Positions 12,240 through 23,480 of a DNA stretch of 64,000 bases are shown piece by piece. The position numbers were made by a program, and so were the translations under genes. The notes beneath the pieces were generated by a model that saw only the letters and a program-made list of their open reading frames with translations, was not told the origin of the DNA and searched no databases. This DNA comes from Sabellastarte sp. h YS-2021 (Eukaryota > Annelida > Polychaeta > Sabellida > Sabellidae): NCBI GenBank assembly GCA_964017235.1, contig OZ024933.1, positions 11,473,962 through 11,537,961 on the forward strand, read 5' to 3'. The first letter of the stretch is position 1. Each line of letters opens with the position of its first letter.

Positions 12240-12690
12240 GGACAGTCTAATCTAAAAAGACATGTTCTCAACTGTTTTCTGAAATCTGAAAAGCTTTCTA
12301 TGGCTCTAATAGCTTGAGAAAGCTTTTCCACTCTGTGGGAGCAGCTACTATGAAGCTGCGCAACCCTTAGCGTTTATTTGGTTTAGATGAGGAAATTGAT
12401 GATTGCCCCTTGTTAGATCACTCTGCCTAATCAGACAGGAAAAATATGCAAATTGGCTGAAATGTATTGCTTTATAAGTAAGGAGATTGTATTTGAACAA
12501 TATATGGTAATGAATGGGGAGCCAGTATAGTTTGTGCAGGAAGGGTGTGACATGACAATATTTATTTAGTTTGCACACCGTACGACATAAGGTATTTTGA
12601 ACTCTCTGTAGTCTGCCAGTATATGCCTTTTTTGTGTTGTAAAGCAGTGAGTTACAGTAATCAAGGCGACTGCTACAATTTTAAATACCT
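12240..12690 (-). pseudogene. LINE reverse transcriptase C-terminal remnant
   Basis: Minus-strand translation gives SRLDYCNSLLYNTKK, then GRLQRVQN, LHKLYWLPIHYHILFKYNLL and TYKAI. After a frame break, a FRKQLRTCLFRLD-like ending follows. This is the standard C-terminal end of CR1/L2/Jockey-type LINE reverse transcriptases; compare SRLDYCNSLFRS and LHWLPVRQRIIFKTL in the LINE at 30-31.5 kb. It is 5'-truncated, diverged and broken. Confidence 0.8.
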
Positions 12691-12839
12691 GCAGATCATA
12701 GTTCGCGGAGATGGTAGTAACTTATGTGACATAGATTAGCCACGTGTCAATTAACATATGTAAATTTGAAATTCGATGGAACATGGGGCACATGTTTAAC
12801 TTTTTACTTGGCTATGAATTGAGAGAAGTAAATGTATAA

Positions 12840-13800
12840 AATTGTAACTTCTGTCTTAAGTGTAGGATATATGCTGAATCTAATACAGACATTTTAAATA
12901 ATTATAGCTTAGATATTAATTAAAACAGCTATATTTTAAAGGTCACATTTGTGTTAACAAAATCTGATCTATGTTCCCTATTATCTTCTTAAATGTACTT
13001 GGATACAGTCTGTATATTTAATTTAGGCTGTACAAATGTTTAGAGGCTATATTGAGCAAATACCTAAAAACCATAAATCCCAAACCACGAAATCCGCCAT
13101 TTGTATATAAACACAGTGTGACATCATCCGGGAACAGAAACGTCATCCAGTAATAGAAACAGCATTATCAGTGTTATTTATATTGGCTTTTGACACTGAG
13201 AGTGAACGTCTGGAATGTATATATAGACTATATAGCAAAAAAGGAACCATAACTACATCTGGTGAAGTCAAGATTCACACAGATACAGAAATGTATGATG
13301 AAATTTAGAGCGATTAGAATCTACCTCTGAAGATGTAAGTTCTTGGTCTGTTTACTTATGTACCTAGCCTGTCAGTATTCCAGTTTCATAAGGAAACTAA
13401 AAACTAAAGCTATATAAATAAGACACAAATCTGAAAAATATGCTGGCTATAACAAAGAGTAAATACCTGTCTTCACTTGAAAGAGCTGAAGCTTTTAATT
13501 ACCTGTTGAAAGACCACCACAAAAGTTATTTTGTTCAGAAAATAAAAAAATCACACTGTTGTTTGTAAAGGATAAACAGTGCATTACATTAAGGTTAGCA
13601 AGGCAAATCATTCATCAATTTTTCCTTGTTTGAGAAAATTTGCCAGATCATACTAACATGGGATGAACTTTGTAAAATATTTCTATCATTCTCGCCTCCT
13701 CCTTCTTATTTCCCAGACAACAACTTCTGTTTTTTTTTCATTTCTGAAAACATGATCTTTTGTGTACTTTGTGCACTAATTTAGCATGTAAACAAGCAAT
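12840..13800 (+). repeat. Diverged direct repeat, copy A (partner 17.3-18.5 kb)
   Basis: Shared phrases in the same order include ACAGTCTGT, AAACACAGTGTGAC followed by TCATC, a TTTTTGACA/TTTTGACACTGAG run, GTTTACT and AATGTACCTA, TCATTCATCAATTT followed by TCCTTG, and GTGTACTTTGT followed by CACT. The DIRS-like element 3 sits exactly between the two copies. Divergence is far too high for retroelement terminal repeats of a young insertion. Confidence 0.65.
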
Positions 13801-13810
13801 TCTTCCCAAT

Positions 13811-14433
13811 TTAAAACACCATATATTCTGCTGGAGGACCTAACTCCCTATCTATCACCAGCGACCAGCTGTTATTCTCTGACAGACTGCTCACTGATCT
13901 GCTGAAAAACTGCAGATCAGTTCCTCGAGTACCAACTAATTGTGGCCCAATTCTTTTAATAAATCTTGTAATCTGGTAAAGGTTTGACCTATTTTCGAGG
14001 GGAGGGACACACAAAAAAAATCATCTATATAGTTCCATATACTGTGGCCCTCCTGGCTCATAATGAAGTGTACTGCGTCTGAGAGTCTTTGAAAGATGGA
14101 AGACCCGTGTTTAAACCCGAAGGGGAGCGATCGATCAATAAGATAACCTTCCCAGTAAAGACCCAGCAAATCCAGGTCCCCAGGATCAATTGGAACATGG
14201 CAAAAGGCCCTACTTATATCAATTTTGAAAATTTGACACCCTTTACCCAATTTCAGTACTTCATTTGTTATGTTGTCGATAGAAGGATAGGTAAGGACAA
14301 AATCAGTGCCTAGATATCGATCATTCTCCACCCCTGAGTTAAAAGAATGGCCATGAGGCCAACTCAAGTCGATTATGACCCGCCTATTAGCTGAACTACT
14401 TTTGTCCCGAGTCATGAAAGGGCTAACATGCAA
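13811..14433 (-). pseudogene. Reverse transcriptase of element 3, C-terminally truncated
   Basis: The frame carries RRVIIDLSWPHG, KIDISRAFCHVPIDP, LPFGFKHGSSIFQRLSDAV and YIDD (WNYIDDFF), then LLKELG. These are the fingers and palm motifs of DIRS-type RT, with the YIDD catalytic pair intact. After LLKELG the frame breaks, and the last ~120 bp are rearranged before homology ends near 13800. The N-terminal part lies in another frame upstream. Confidence 0.8.
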
Positions 14434-15842
14434 ATTTTTAATAGGGGGGGTGGGGTGGGGAATGGGCCCAACATGGCCCTATGCTGAAGTTCCTCCTGCA
14501 AATAGGTTGTCACATGATCAGGATACTCAATGGCACTTTTGTGATTAACTTTGTCAAAATTAGTATTAGAATTTCGATCAAAATCCAAAGGAAAACCATA
14601 TTTAATGAGGAGAGGCAACTGCCAATCCCAATAAGTCATTAGGTACTGGGCCCATTTGTCATAATTTAAATTCGACATAATTGGTATTTGTAAACCAGCA
14701 TAGTTATGTCTACCATCTTGTCTCAATTTTTCATGAAGTTTTAAAATATCTGTGCATACAGAATTATCTCCAGTATCATAGACCCGACTTTTTAGCCCAT
14801 AAATAGGTATGAAGCCGAATAATGGTCTATTTTGTCGTATGCACAATTCATTTTCAGGGGCCCTTCTGGCTACCTGGATTTTGGATTTTTTAAGATTGGT
14901 TTGAATTTCCAGTTCATATTTGTCATCACCCTGCAATTCTGCAGTTGTGTTACTGATAAGAGTATGGACAGTGACGCGGCCCCCCTGACACTGAGTATTT
15001 GCTTGTTGTTTGCTACTTTGGACAGAAACCTCAGCTTCTCCGGAACCAGAAGCCCCTTTGGTTGCCCCAGTGTAAGGATGACATGGTTTCGAATGAATAA
15101 TTTGATTTCCCTTACCTTTGTTGAGGTTTCTACCATTTTTCATGAGTACAGACGCTTCATGACACGTTTGACCCTCAGTTTGACGCACAACATTGCTTAC
15201 ATTGACAGGTTGACAATTACTGACACTACTGACATCAATATCAGCTAGAATTGCATATGGATTATCATGTACAAACTAATTTTGAACTTCGTGTTTACAT
15301 TTATTTTCAGTAATACTGCCTGTAATACGACACATGTGTGACCCACATTGACTTTTCAACATTGCACGTTGTATGACAGACTTTTTTGGACTTCCAATAT
15401 TATGGCTGTAAAGCTCGACAGTTCTGCCCTTGGCCATTTTCACGTGCTGTGGAGTTAAATTCAAGCATTTGACAGTTGGTTAGCTACTTTGGTCACTCAT
15501 AGCACGAGACTGACACTTCTTAACAACCTCAGAATAAGATACATTAGGTTTGACAAATCTACATAGTGATTTTAACTTTTGAATGTAATTACTATTCAAC
15601 AACCGACTATTTACAAATTTACTGTTATAAAAGTACCTGTCAGCAAAGCCTTTAAGCTTAGGTACATTGCCAAAAGCCACTGCACTACTGCAGTGACTAC
15701 TCAGTTTTTGAACTACTTTTCTGGGTACAAGTACGACTAACATGGGGACCATCACAGTACTCACATACATGTCTGTAAAACTGACCTGCAGTTCTGTGAT
15801 GGGAGACAAATCTACAGGTGCCTTCCTGAAAAAAATTTGCAA
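14412..15842 (-). pseudogene. ORF2 N-terminal region of element 3
   Basis: The piece at 15188-14412 (258 codons) contains an IPI-SNL-Y-W segment, LLIKYGFPLDF and a YLQEELQHRAMLGPF segment. Matching segments lie before RT in elements 2 and 4. It leaves frame just before RT. Less conserved frames at 15842-15480 and 15464-15276 fill the gap towards gag. Function of this pre-RT region is unknown; I infer it belongs to the polyprotein because its position and motifs recur in three elements. Confidence 0.6.
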
Positions 15843-16890
15843 ATAACCCCATTCTTTGGGACAACATTTTTAGCTTTTTTAAATCCAGCACCTTTGGAAG
15901 CAGTGGACTGGCCTGTGGTTGAGTGTCTTTGGGCATGAGCCCTACGGATACAATCCAGTTTCTCAGTATCAGACCACTGTAACCTATCGGCCTCCATATT
16001 CGTTAAGACCACCGCATGAGAAGCTTTAGCTGACTCCCAAGAGAAATCAGAGGCATCTTCCATAAGATTTCCCAGAGGTCCTCAGTGGCCTAGTGGTTAG
16101 CAAGTTTGGCATCTAATCATAGGCTGTCACCTCTGTGGGTTCGAGTCCCACAAGTGGCAATTCTGAGGACCTGTCCCAATATGACCCTGGCTGTTGAACG
16201 GGACGTAAAACCCCAACTTTGACCTTTGACCATAAGATTTCCCAGGTAATCCAACATGGATGCCCTGGTTTCCCCTGACTTCTCTTCCTGAATACAGTGT
16301 ACAAAACCAGATACCCATTGGGTAATCGTTAAATCATCATAAGAGGGCCTGGACTTGCTGTTTCCGGTCAGTATAAAATGTTGGGGCCAGTCCACCACCT
16401 TTTTAACCGGAACCTCCCCAGGACCACCTCTCTGAGACTTTAATCTACCTCTAGTGGCTGATTCGTTAATTTGGGCCAATTCTGCTAATCTCTTGTCAAC
16501 TTCAGCCTGTATTGAAGTGTTATTTCGCAAATAACCCAACGAGGGGACCACACTCTCAACGGTGTCTTCCGTATCGATACCATGGCTCTCATTATTTTGA
16601 ATTGGAGGGTTACAGGAAGTATTAACAGTCTGACTTGCCTGTTGAGATCCTTGTCCAAGTGCTGCCTCGGTACGCTGCACCCTCCTGTCCATGGAATCCA
16701 TCTTCTCGCCAAGCTTTTGCAGTTGGAGCAAGATTTGGTCGGAAACCGTAGCCACACCGACAGAATCTGTAGAGGGGGGTGCAGCGTCCTCCACATCACT
16801 GGCCAAGGACCCACCCTCTTGCTGACACTTTTTCCCAACTGGTCTTGGATGCTGCAAAGTACATTTTGAACAGTAAAACACTTTCGGCAT
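15697..16890 (-). pseudogene. Gag-like protein of element 3, interrupted by a SINE
   Basis: The start at 16890 gives MPKVFYCSKCTLQHPRPVGK, with an N-terminal CxxC motif. A coiled-coil-like stretch (LQLQKLGEKMDSMDRRVQ) follows. At 16245 the frame runs into a SINE and resumes at about 16060. The C-terminal end, split by a frameshift near 15850, carries a zinc-binding pattern: C-F-F then C, SHH, H and CEYC, then C. The same pattern ends the gag of element 2. The protein would bind nucleic acid and assemble particles by analogy with retroelement Gag; this is family-level inference. Confidence 0.7.
16076..16229 (+). mobile_element. tRNA-derived SINE, family B, with 16-bp target duplication
   Basis: The head carries GTCCTCAGTGGCCTAGTGGT (A-box) and GGGTTCGAGTCCC (B-box), followed by a short body with GACCCTGGCTGTTGAACGGG and an ACGTAAAACCCC end. 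The sequence CCATAAGATTTCCCAG flanks it perfectly (16060-16075 and 16230-16245). It landed in gag of element 3. The tail resembles molluscan V-SINE-like families such as RUDI; I could not compare directly. Confidence 0.9.
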
Positions 16891-17300
16891 ATTTAAGAAC
16901 TGAGCACAATATAATATAAAATAAACTAAAAGACTAAAATCGATAAAAAGAAATACAATAAAATCGTGTAAAATACATCAACAATACAAATAGGCTCAGT
17001 CCTGTTAAATTTTTAATGTGTTTTGTTCGAATCCAAGAGTGTGGCGCGAAATTCAAATGAAAGCTGGCTTTTATAGTCAGAAGCAATGAAGCATTAAGAA
17101 CCACAATGCATTATTCTATACTGGTACCAGAACTGAAGGTTATGGCCATAAGGTGGCCATATCCCCACAGTCCAGTTGCTAACTGAAAACTCTGTGACTT
17201 TTAAACCTCTTCTAACAAATCTTTTATAGACAGATCTGTAACTTGATCCTTGTGTTGACATAAGCAAACAAGATCTCTACAGACTGACTCTTCAATCTGT
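16891..17300. other. 5' flank of element 3
   Basis: AT-rich leader upstream of the gag start. It probably contains the untranslated end of the element, but no terminal or split direct repeat could be fixed by eye. Confidence 0.4.
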
Positions 17301-18500
17301 CTAAATAATGTTATAATTAAAGGTCCATGTAACATGTGACCATATTATACATAGCTTAATTAGCTGTCTTTTAAGATTTACACAGAAAGCAAATTCTCTG
17401 TCCTGTGCTGTTGCGTACCATAAGTGTGTGAATATAGCAATTGGTGATGGACAGAACATTAATCTAATATTTCCCTAATTTTATAAACCAAGATACAAAT
17501 TCTACAATTAAAACTGTGAAACTTTTTGTAACATTTATAAATGTAAAGGTCCCACATTACACTGTTAAAAACTTAAATACAGTCTGTGTATTAAATTTAG
17601 GTGTGAGAAATGTGATACTCAAGCAATTTGGTAAATATTGCAAATCCCAAGCCACAAAACCCGCCATGCTAATAAACACAGTGTGACGTCATCTAGGATT
17701 AGAAAAGGTATTTCACTATTTTTATAGTGGTTTTTGACAGTGAGTGTCTGGCATGTACATATTTAAAGTAAAGAAAGAACAAAAACTAAATGTGGTTGAA
17801 CCAAATGCAGGTCTTTTTTTACAGCAAAGGTTCGGTGACAGAAACATTTAAGAAAGAAAATTTGGGGCAATTAGAATTCCTCTATGAATATGTTAGATTA
17901 AGTTTTGTTTACTAATGTACCTATACTGTCAGCCGTTTACTCCCCCCCAAAAAATCAGACATATAAACAAAATACATATCCGTGTAAATGTGGTAGACAT
18001 AATAAACTTTTACCTCTGTTAAGAGACATTCTTGGTGTGACAAAAAACAATTGCTCTGTGTAAACTCCAGAAAGGTGCAATTACATAACTGTTAGGTAGG
18101 CATTTCATTCATCAATTTGTCCTTGCCTGATAATATAAGTTAAACAACATCAGATACAATTTGTCAGATCAAACGAATGTGCGATGAACTTTGCAAACCA
18201 TTTTCAATGTTCCTAAATTCTACTTAGATTACCCCTTTAAGCTTTCATAATTTCACGAAGAAGGGAAGAATTATTTTTTGGAGAATTGGGTTTTGTTTGT
18301 AATATGTAGAATAACTCCTTGGTATTCCATATCAGCCAAATGTTCAGATCATTGTAGTATCATCAAAGCTCCCCCATTAAAAGCCTATCTCAAACACAGC
18401 CACTTCTAGTTTTTACACCATTTTTACATTCCGTTTTATGCTTTCTCTAAAAGCAGAATTGTATGTGTACTTTGTACACTCATTGCTCTCACAGGCAGCA
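17300..18500 (+). repeat. Diverged direct repeat, copy B
   Basis: Partner of 12840-13800, in the same orientation. A perfect TGACGTCA (CRE-like) octamer lies at about 17683 inside the shared AAACACAGTGTGAC block; copy A reads TGACATCA. Both copies contain long AT-rich tracts and no open frame. The duplicated unit may be a regulatory or older repeat sequence. Confidence 0.6.
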
Positions 18501-19185
18501 TCACTGAAAGTATCAGATGAACAATGTTATTATAATCTGCCAGAAAGTATTTAAAGAGCCAGTCAGAAAACTGTTACAACCGTTTTTCATATTCCATACC
18601 TCACCAACTTATGAACCAGCACCCCAGCATTCTTTTATTCCACGTGTGGTCCAAGCACAAAGTATCAATTTGGTCAGAAAAATAATTAATGATCCCTACA
18701 AAGCCACATAGAACAAATGTAGATAGCCTGCCTTTCAAACCCAGGAGTGTCTCTGGAATCAGAAAATCCCCCAAATTTCCTCAGTGATCTCATGCTCCTT
18801 GCCAACATTAAACAGTGGCAGCCAAGTGGAATTGTCAAATACTTCAGATTATTATTGATGGCAATGTAACAGTCTAGACTGATCAGCTACCGCCAAATAT
18901 CTTCACTAACCTAAAGCTTGTTATTTGAACAGTTCTGGTACATGTTCTTCCCTGAAAGATCTTTATTGGCTGGGCAAAAGAATTTTTTAAACACCACATA
19001 GTGCATATAGTTAATCAAATCTAAATTTCTGTAATAGCTGCAGTGTAGACAATAAAGCTTTTCATTAAATTATTTATAATGTGAAGCATTTTAATCTCAT
19101 TTTAATCATTTTAAACATATCACCCTTGACAATTATGATGCTTGCAAAATAACTTGCTCTAAGGGGGTTCAGGCTAACCCTTTGA
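18501..19185. other. Non-coding stretch
   Basis: No gene or defined repeat recognised. Confidence 0.4.
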
Positions 19186-19189
19186 CACA

Positions 19190-19510
19190 TTCTTAAATAT
19201 CTTAAATATCTAAATATGTCCTCTGAAATCCCGTATTATCGCTCATCGCCATCTTTGTCTTGAAATGTTCAAAGGTAAATGTTGTTAGAATGTTTATGTA
19301 TAATGTTTACCAAATATTTCATTATGAATGTTTGCAAAAAAGTTTCCAGTATATTCTTAATTTCTTCAGCTATTTTATAAATGTTTAAAGAAAACATTTC
19401 CAGTCCAGTTTCTTTCCAGTTTTCTTTCCAGTGTTTTTTAACGTTTAATAAATGTTTTCAACAAAAACGTTTGTGTAGAGAATGCTTATAAATTTTTTCT
19501 AAGTTTAAAA
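19190..19510 (-). mobile_element. Fragment of the AAACGTTT-arm TIR element
   Basis: In reverse orientation this shares with the element at 39123-39923 the core at 19221-19257 (reverse of AAGATGGCG, GAGC and GATTT phrases) and the flanking arm with repeated AAACATTT/AAACGTTT words, TTTCTTCAGCT and CATTATGAATGTTTG. Neither terminal CCCAGTAAAC repeat is visible, so it is truncated at both ends. It lies just upstream of the candidate host gene. Confidence 0.65.
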
Positions 19511-19631
19511 TTATCTTTTCGTTTTATAACTTACTTTGACATCTTGGACTAAAATCTGTATATTTACTGTGTATCAATAGACTGTATTGATTTATTGTAA
19601 ATTTCCAGGGAGAGTTGTTGAAGAACTGAGG

Positions 19632-22425
19632 ATGAATCCATTTATTATAACTCTGTTGTTTCTTATTGGTGAGTATCCCCGTAATAGTTAGTATCTACGT
19701 CAAAACCAGCTATAGCATCCATTTATAAATTTATTTCTACTTGGATGTGATAAAACATTTAATGAAAGCGTGTTAGCTGTTTAATTCTGGTTTAAATGGA
19801 GCTTATTTGTTATTAATGAAACTTGCGACATTTGTATGTTTTACCATTCATGATGATTTGCAGTTACAATGAAAATTTCAATTTGTTTTAAAAATTGATT
19901 TAGACGTCTTTGCCTTATTTACAGGCTAAATTGAAAACTGGATAAATTTAGCTTGCTTACAACTTATCGGCTTTAGCAGTACTGAAATGATTTAAATGAG
20001 AAATGGGCACGATAATGTGTAGATAATACACTATGTTCCATCCTCTAAGGTCGTGTGTTCAAATACAGACCCCTCAAAAGAAATTGGAAAGTTAGTAGTA
20101 TGTTGCTAGTGCACAAAACCTTTGATGTGGAGTGTCTAGGTAAACAAAGTTAGCAATACCCTGTGCATTAAAGTGTTAAATTATCAAGACCATGTTTGAA
20201 TAAATCTGTGTGGGCAGGTATTTTGTTGAAACCAAACCTGGTATCAGGATGGTATTGCTAGTTATATTGTACACAAATTTTGAAGCCTTCCCGACCAGGT
20301 TATACTATGTAGTATCAGTGACTATTTTACTCAGGTGACTATGAACCAGTTTATCCTCCAAGAATATCTGGATCCTAGTGAATGTATTCTTGCACCACAG
20401 ACTTGTCTGTCATGATGGTGTGTAATGTAAACCTATCTTCTAAGGTTTGTCTGATTGAGACCTGCAATTACTTCATTACTATATGATAATTGTTGCTTGT
20501 CCATAATTGGTCTTAATGAACATCTGTCATGATGGTGTGTAATGTAAACCTATCTTCTAAGGTTTGTCTGATTGAGACCTGCAATTACTTCATTGCTATA
20601 TGATAATTGTTGCATGTCCATAATTGGTCTTAATGAACATTATTAATTTTACAGAGGCTGTACAGATGCTTCAAATGAATATGTCATACACCACCCCTTT
20701 TCGGTGTACAAATGGTAGTTATGCTTTGATTAGTGGAAAAAAGTTTACATTTGAATTTAACTATGGACACAGGTTTTCTGAGGTAAGAATGACACTGGCC
20801 ATCGTACAATCATATTCAGCTCATTTGGTAATTCAACAGGATTAATCATTTTACATGACAGAACAATACAAAAATAAATTTGAAATTAACTATTTTGAAA
20901 TGTTTATGGTTAGCTTTAAAATGATTGGTTCTTTGCTAACTGGGGGGACTTGGATGATGATTACTTGGATGATGATTACTTGGATGATTATTTTATCTTT
21001 AATGTTTTTGAAATATTTGGTCAGTGTTTCTAAAGACTTGAATTAAGCTTAAGTTCTGCTTGTGACACTGCAAAGTTTAAGAATTCCTAAATATGATGAT
21101 TTAAAAGGTAGAAGCAAAGATTTTATGTTCAGTTTGTCTTGAATTGATATACACTGTATTTATTTATTTGGGGTTTTACGTCGCTTTCAACACTGTACAG
21201 GTCATATCAGGTAGTTGGATGGGCAGAGGAAACCAGTACATAGAGTTCGTTAGGGTTCTGTACTTTAAACTGCAGACCAACGGCAAGCAACTGCTTTCCC
21301 ACTTGAGGCCGTGACGGGGATTGAACCCCGGCCTAAGAGGTGGGAGGCGAGAGTGTTACCACTCTGATATCAGCTATCGAGGGTTCTTAATGGTCAACTA
21401 GAACTAGTAATGAATATTGATTTGTTCATAATAACTAATACATTGTAATATTGACTATTGAACTTTGAGGCTAACTCTTTCTGTTCTGATAATAAGGAGT
21501 TTGGATAATCAAGGGTGCCTTAAATTTTTTCACATTTTGAGAAAATGTGGACAAGAACTGGGTGAAAAACTTGCTTTTCAGTTTATTTAAAAACTGACAC
21601 ACTATCAGAAGCTGCATTGTTACACTTGTTACACACAAGTTACAGTCAAATTGTAGTGTTAATTATTTAAAAAAAGAGCATTATTTGTGTGTGACCACAC
21701 AATATTCAAAGTTCATTTGATAGAAGAATCTTTATACTAAGTGTAGGAAAAAAAATTTTTTTGACTGAAGCTGACCCTTTCTAAGCAAGTTTATAAAACA
21801 CTAATTTCACTTCATTTTACACTATTTTGTATTGGACACACAGAAATCAGAGTGGGAAATCTCCTTGTGTGACGTAGCACAATTTCAGAGAGGGATCTGT
21901 TTTGTTTTTCCAACTGTCAGATTTAACTGGCTTTTAATGTGCTTTCTAGTGGGAGTTTGAAGATGGGACTTGGCAGGTGTGTTGTTACACACACACAATC
22001 TGTACAATAATGCAAAAAAAATGTCATGCATTGTGATCTTTAAACAATTTAATATTAAACTAGTCATGAAGATTGGTAGCCATGCGATTGAAATAATTCA
22101 GTATATTTCTCACATTTATTTGTAGTATATATTGGCCTCGCTTTCCAATATTTTCTGGTATTGGCTATTTTTCGGAGTTTGGCTGTTGTAAAGCCCATTA
22201 AATATCCTATTTGATGCCTTTTCCGAAGATATATGATACTTTGTCCCTAAATTCTGTGATTTCTCTTATTACAGTGTTGGTTGTCGAGAAGTTGAGAATT
22301 GTGACACCTCTGTTGAAAAGTCCCTTTGTGACATTCGCGACAGTATATACAATGATACAACTTTTTGGGGTGGCAGTCCATCATTAACCAGTGGTCAGGA
22401 TGAGTACTGCTTATTGTTTGTTTGA
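19632..22425 (+). CDS. Candidate secreted protein gene, three exons (incomplete model)
   Basis: Exon 1 coding part 19632-19668 encodes MNPFIITLLFLI, a plausible signal peptide, then a GTGAGT donor; an acceptor-like TTTCCAG lies at about 19603-19609. Exon 2 (20655-20782) follows TTTTACAG, ends at GTAAGA, and in frame encodes a 43-residue segment with FRCTNGSYALISGKKFTFEF. Exon 3 (22275-22425) follows TTCTCTTATTACAG; its best frame encodes VGCREVENCDTSVEKSLCD, WGG, DEYC and then a stop, with four cysteines and an NDT sequon. Exon 2 ends in phase 0 but exon 3 needs phase 2, so a further exon is missing from the model or the gene is broken. No family recognised. A secreted or membrane-exposed cysteine-rich protein is only an inference. 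Confidence 0.4.
20407..20640 (+). repeat. 117-bp tandem duplication in an intron
   Basis: Two adjacent copies (CTGTCATGATGGTGTGTAAT starts at 20407 and 20524) differ at only a few bases, for example ATTACTAT versus ATTGCTAT. The second copy ends 14 bp before the exon 2 acceptor of the candidate gene, so it displaces the intron's 3' end without touching the acceptor. Confidence 0.85.
20945..20995 (+). repeat. Short tandem repeat of GGATGATGATTACTT
   Basis: Three near-identical 15-bp units follow one another. Low-complexity intronic sequence. Confidence 0.7.
21157..21366 (-). mobile_element. tRNA-derived SINE, family A, head-truncated
   Basis: It carries the family tail (TATTTATTTGGGGTTTTACG) and the middle with CACTGTACAGGTCATATCAG, up to the B-box GGTTCAATCCCCG read on minus. 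It stops within the A-box at GTTACCACTCTG, so the first ~15 bp of the head are missing. Confidence 0.85.
21370..22260. other. Intron-like non-coding sequence
   Basis: Lies between exons 2 and 3 of the candidate gene. No additional exon could be fixed, although the phase mismatch suggests one may exist here. Confidence 0.4.
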
Positions 22426-22529
22426 TATTAATGATTAATCAAGTCTGAAATTACATTTACATGATAATATTGCCACAAAGATTGATTGGCACAAACAGCT
22501 TAATTGGAAGCCACTTACAAGGATTTAAA

Positions 22530-22752
22530 GGGGCCACATTGGCAGAGTGGTAACACTCTCGCTTCCCACCTCTGAGGGATTTGGTTCCTGGCACAGCCTC
22601 AAGTGGGAAAGCTGGTAGTTGCTTGTCATTGGTCGGTAGTTTACAGTACAGAACCCTGATGAACTGTATGTACAGGTTTCCTCTGTCGTCCTAACTAACC
22701 ATCGTGATATGACCTGTACAGTGTTGAAAGCAAAGTAAAACCCCAAATAAAT
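22530..22752 (+). mobile_element. tRNA-derived SINE, family A
   Basis: Nearly full length. The head GGGCCACATTGGCAGAGTGG has the A-box, followed by a degenerate B-box (GGTTCCTGGC) and the body with CATCGTGATATGACCTGTAC and a CCCCAAATAAAT tail. Imperfect flanks ACAAGGATTTAAA and ACAGGGATTTCAA form a target duplication. It is close to the end of candidate exon 3. Confidence 0.85.
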
Positions 22753-22879
22753 ACAGGGATTTCAAATTATGGCATGAACAGAGTGATTTTAGCTTTGGTT
22801 TTATGCCACTCAGCAATCTAGTGGCCAACAAGAATTCAAATCATGTCACCACTGGTATTGATGACCCTATTGAATAACA

Positions 22880-23480
22880 CTACATGGCAAAACAAGCAAA
22901 TCTTCCAAATTTCTTGGCTACTTCTATTCAAGTCCTACTGAATATTAAATAATGGGAGTTAGAGCTCAGAGATTATTGGGATCAGTCATTGTTACAATTG
23001 TTAAATTTGGGCTTTCCTGTATATTTTAATGGGAATAGTCCTTTATATTCAAACAAACAAAGTCACTATTCAGCTGTAGAACATCCAGAAAACGTCATGG
23101 TTTATTTAAAGGAAGAAAAGCTTTACAAAGCTGTTCTTGGTCCATTTAAATGTTGTCCGATTGAGAACGCACACTCCTCCCCTTTTTTGACCTGTGAGAA
23201 GTCTAATGCACCAAACAGACACGCGATTATAGATTTATCATGACCAGAGGAGATGTTCGTCAATGCAGGGGTCTATAAAAATATTTGGCTTCAGAATTTG
23301 TGCTTAAACTTCCCATAATTAATGGCATCATACAACAAATACTAGTAGTTCCCATTTGGGAAGCGTGCCCACATTTATAAAATGTATATTTCACGCGCTT
23401 TTAGGCCTCTTAAAATTGTCCTGAGACTCACTCTTGGTGGTCCCACCTTAAGCATGTTTTAGGTAACCCCTGTGACAGAG
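22880..23480 (+). pseudogene. DIRS-like RT fragment, element 4
   Basis: The plus-strand frame at 22989-23243 carries LLNLGFPVYFN, then EHPENVMVYLKEEKLYKAVL, GPF and APNRHAIIDLS. These match the pre-RT and RT N-terminal segments of element 3 in order. Downstream, broken pieces resembling the next RT motif (the K-D-SRAF region near 23380) persist to about 23480. Highly degraded. Confidence 0.75.

Larger units (their letters stand above)
13801..17200 (-). mobile_element. DIRS/Ngaro-like retrotransposon, element 3, truncated in RT
   Basis: Read on the minus strand: gag (16890 to about 15700), a linker and ORF2 N-terminus (about 15840-14430), and RT (14433-13811), where the element stops abruptly. 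RNase H and the tyrosine recombinase are missing. Gag is interrupted by a SINE and by frameshifts. The RT frame changes next to a G-rich run near 14440, which may be a real lesion or a homopolymer error. The upstream limit is about 17.0-17.3 kb. Confidence 0.75.

Noticed and set aside
16076-16160. Genuine tRNA gene (A- and B-box present)
   Set aside because: The sequence continues into a SINE body and is flanked by a 16-bp target duplication; cloverleaf stems are imperfect.
12840-18500. Copies A and B as long terminal repeats of a young retroelement
   Set aside because: They are too diverged, unequal in length, and element 3 encodes DIRS-type proteins that do not use ordinary LTRs; kept as an open question in findings.
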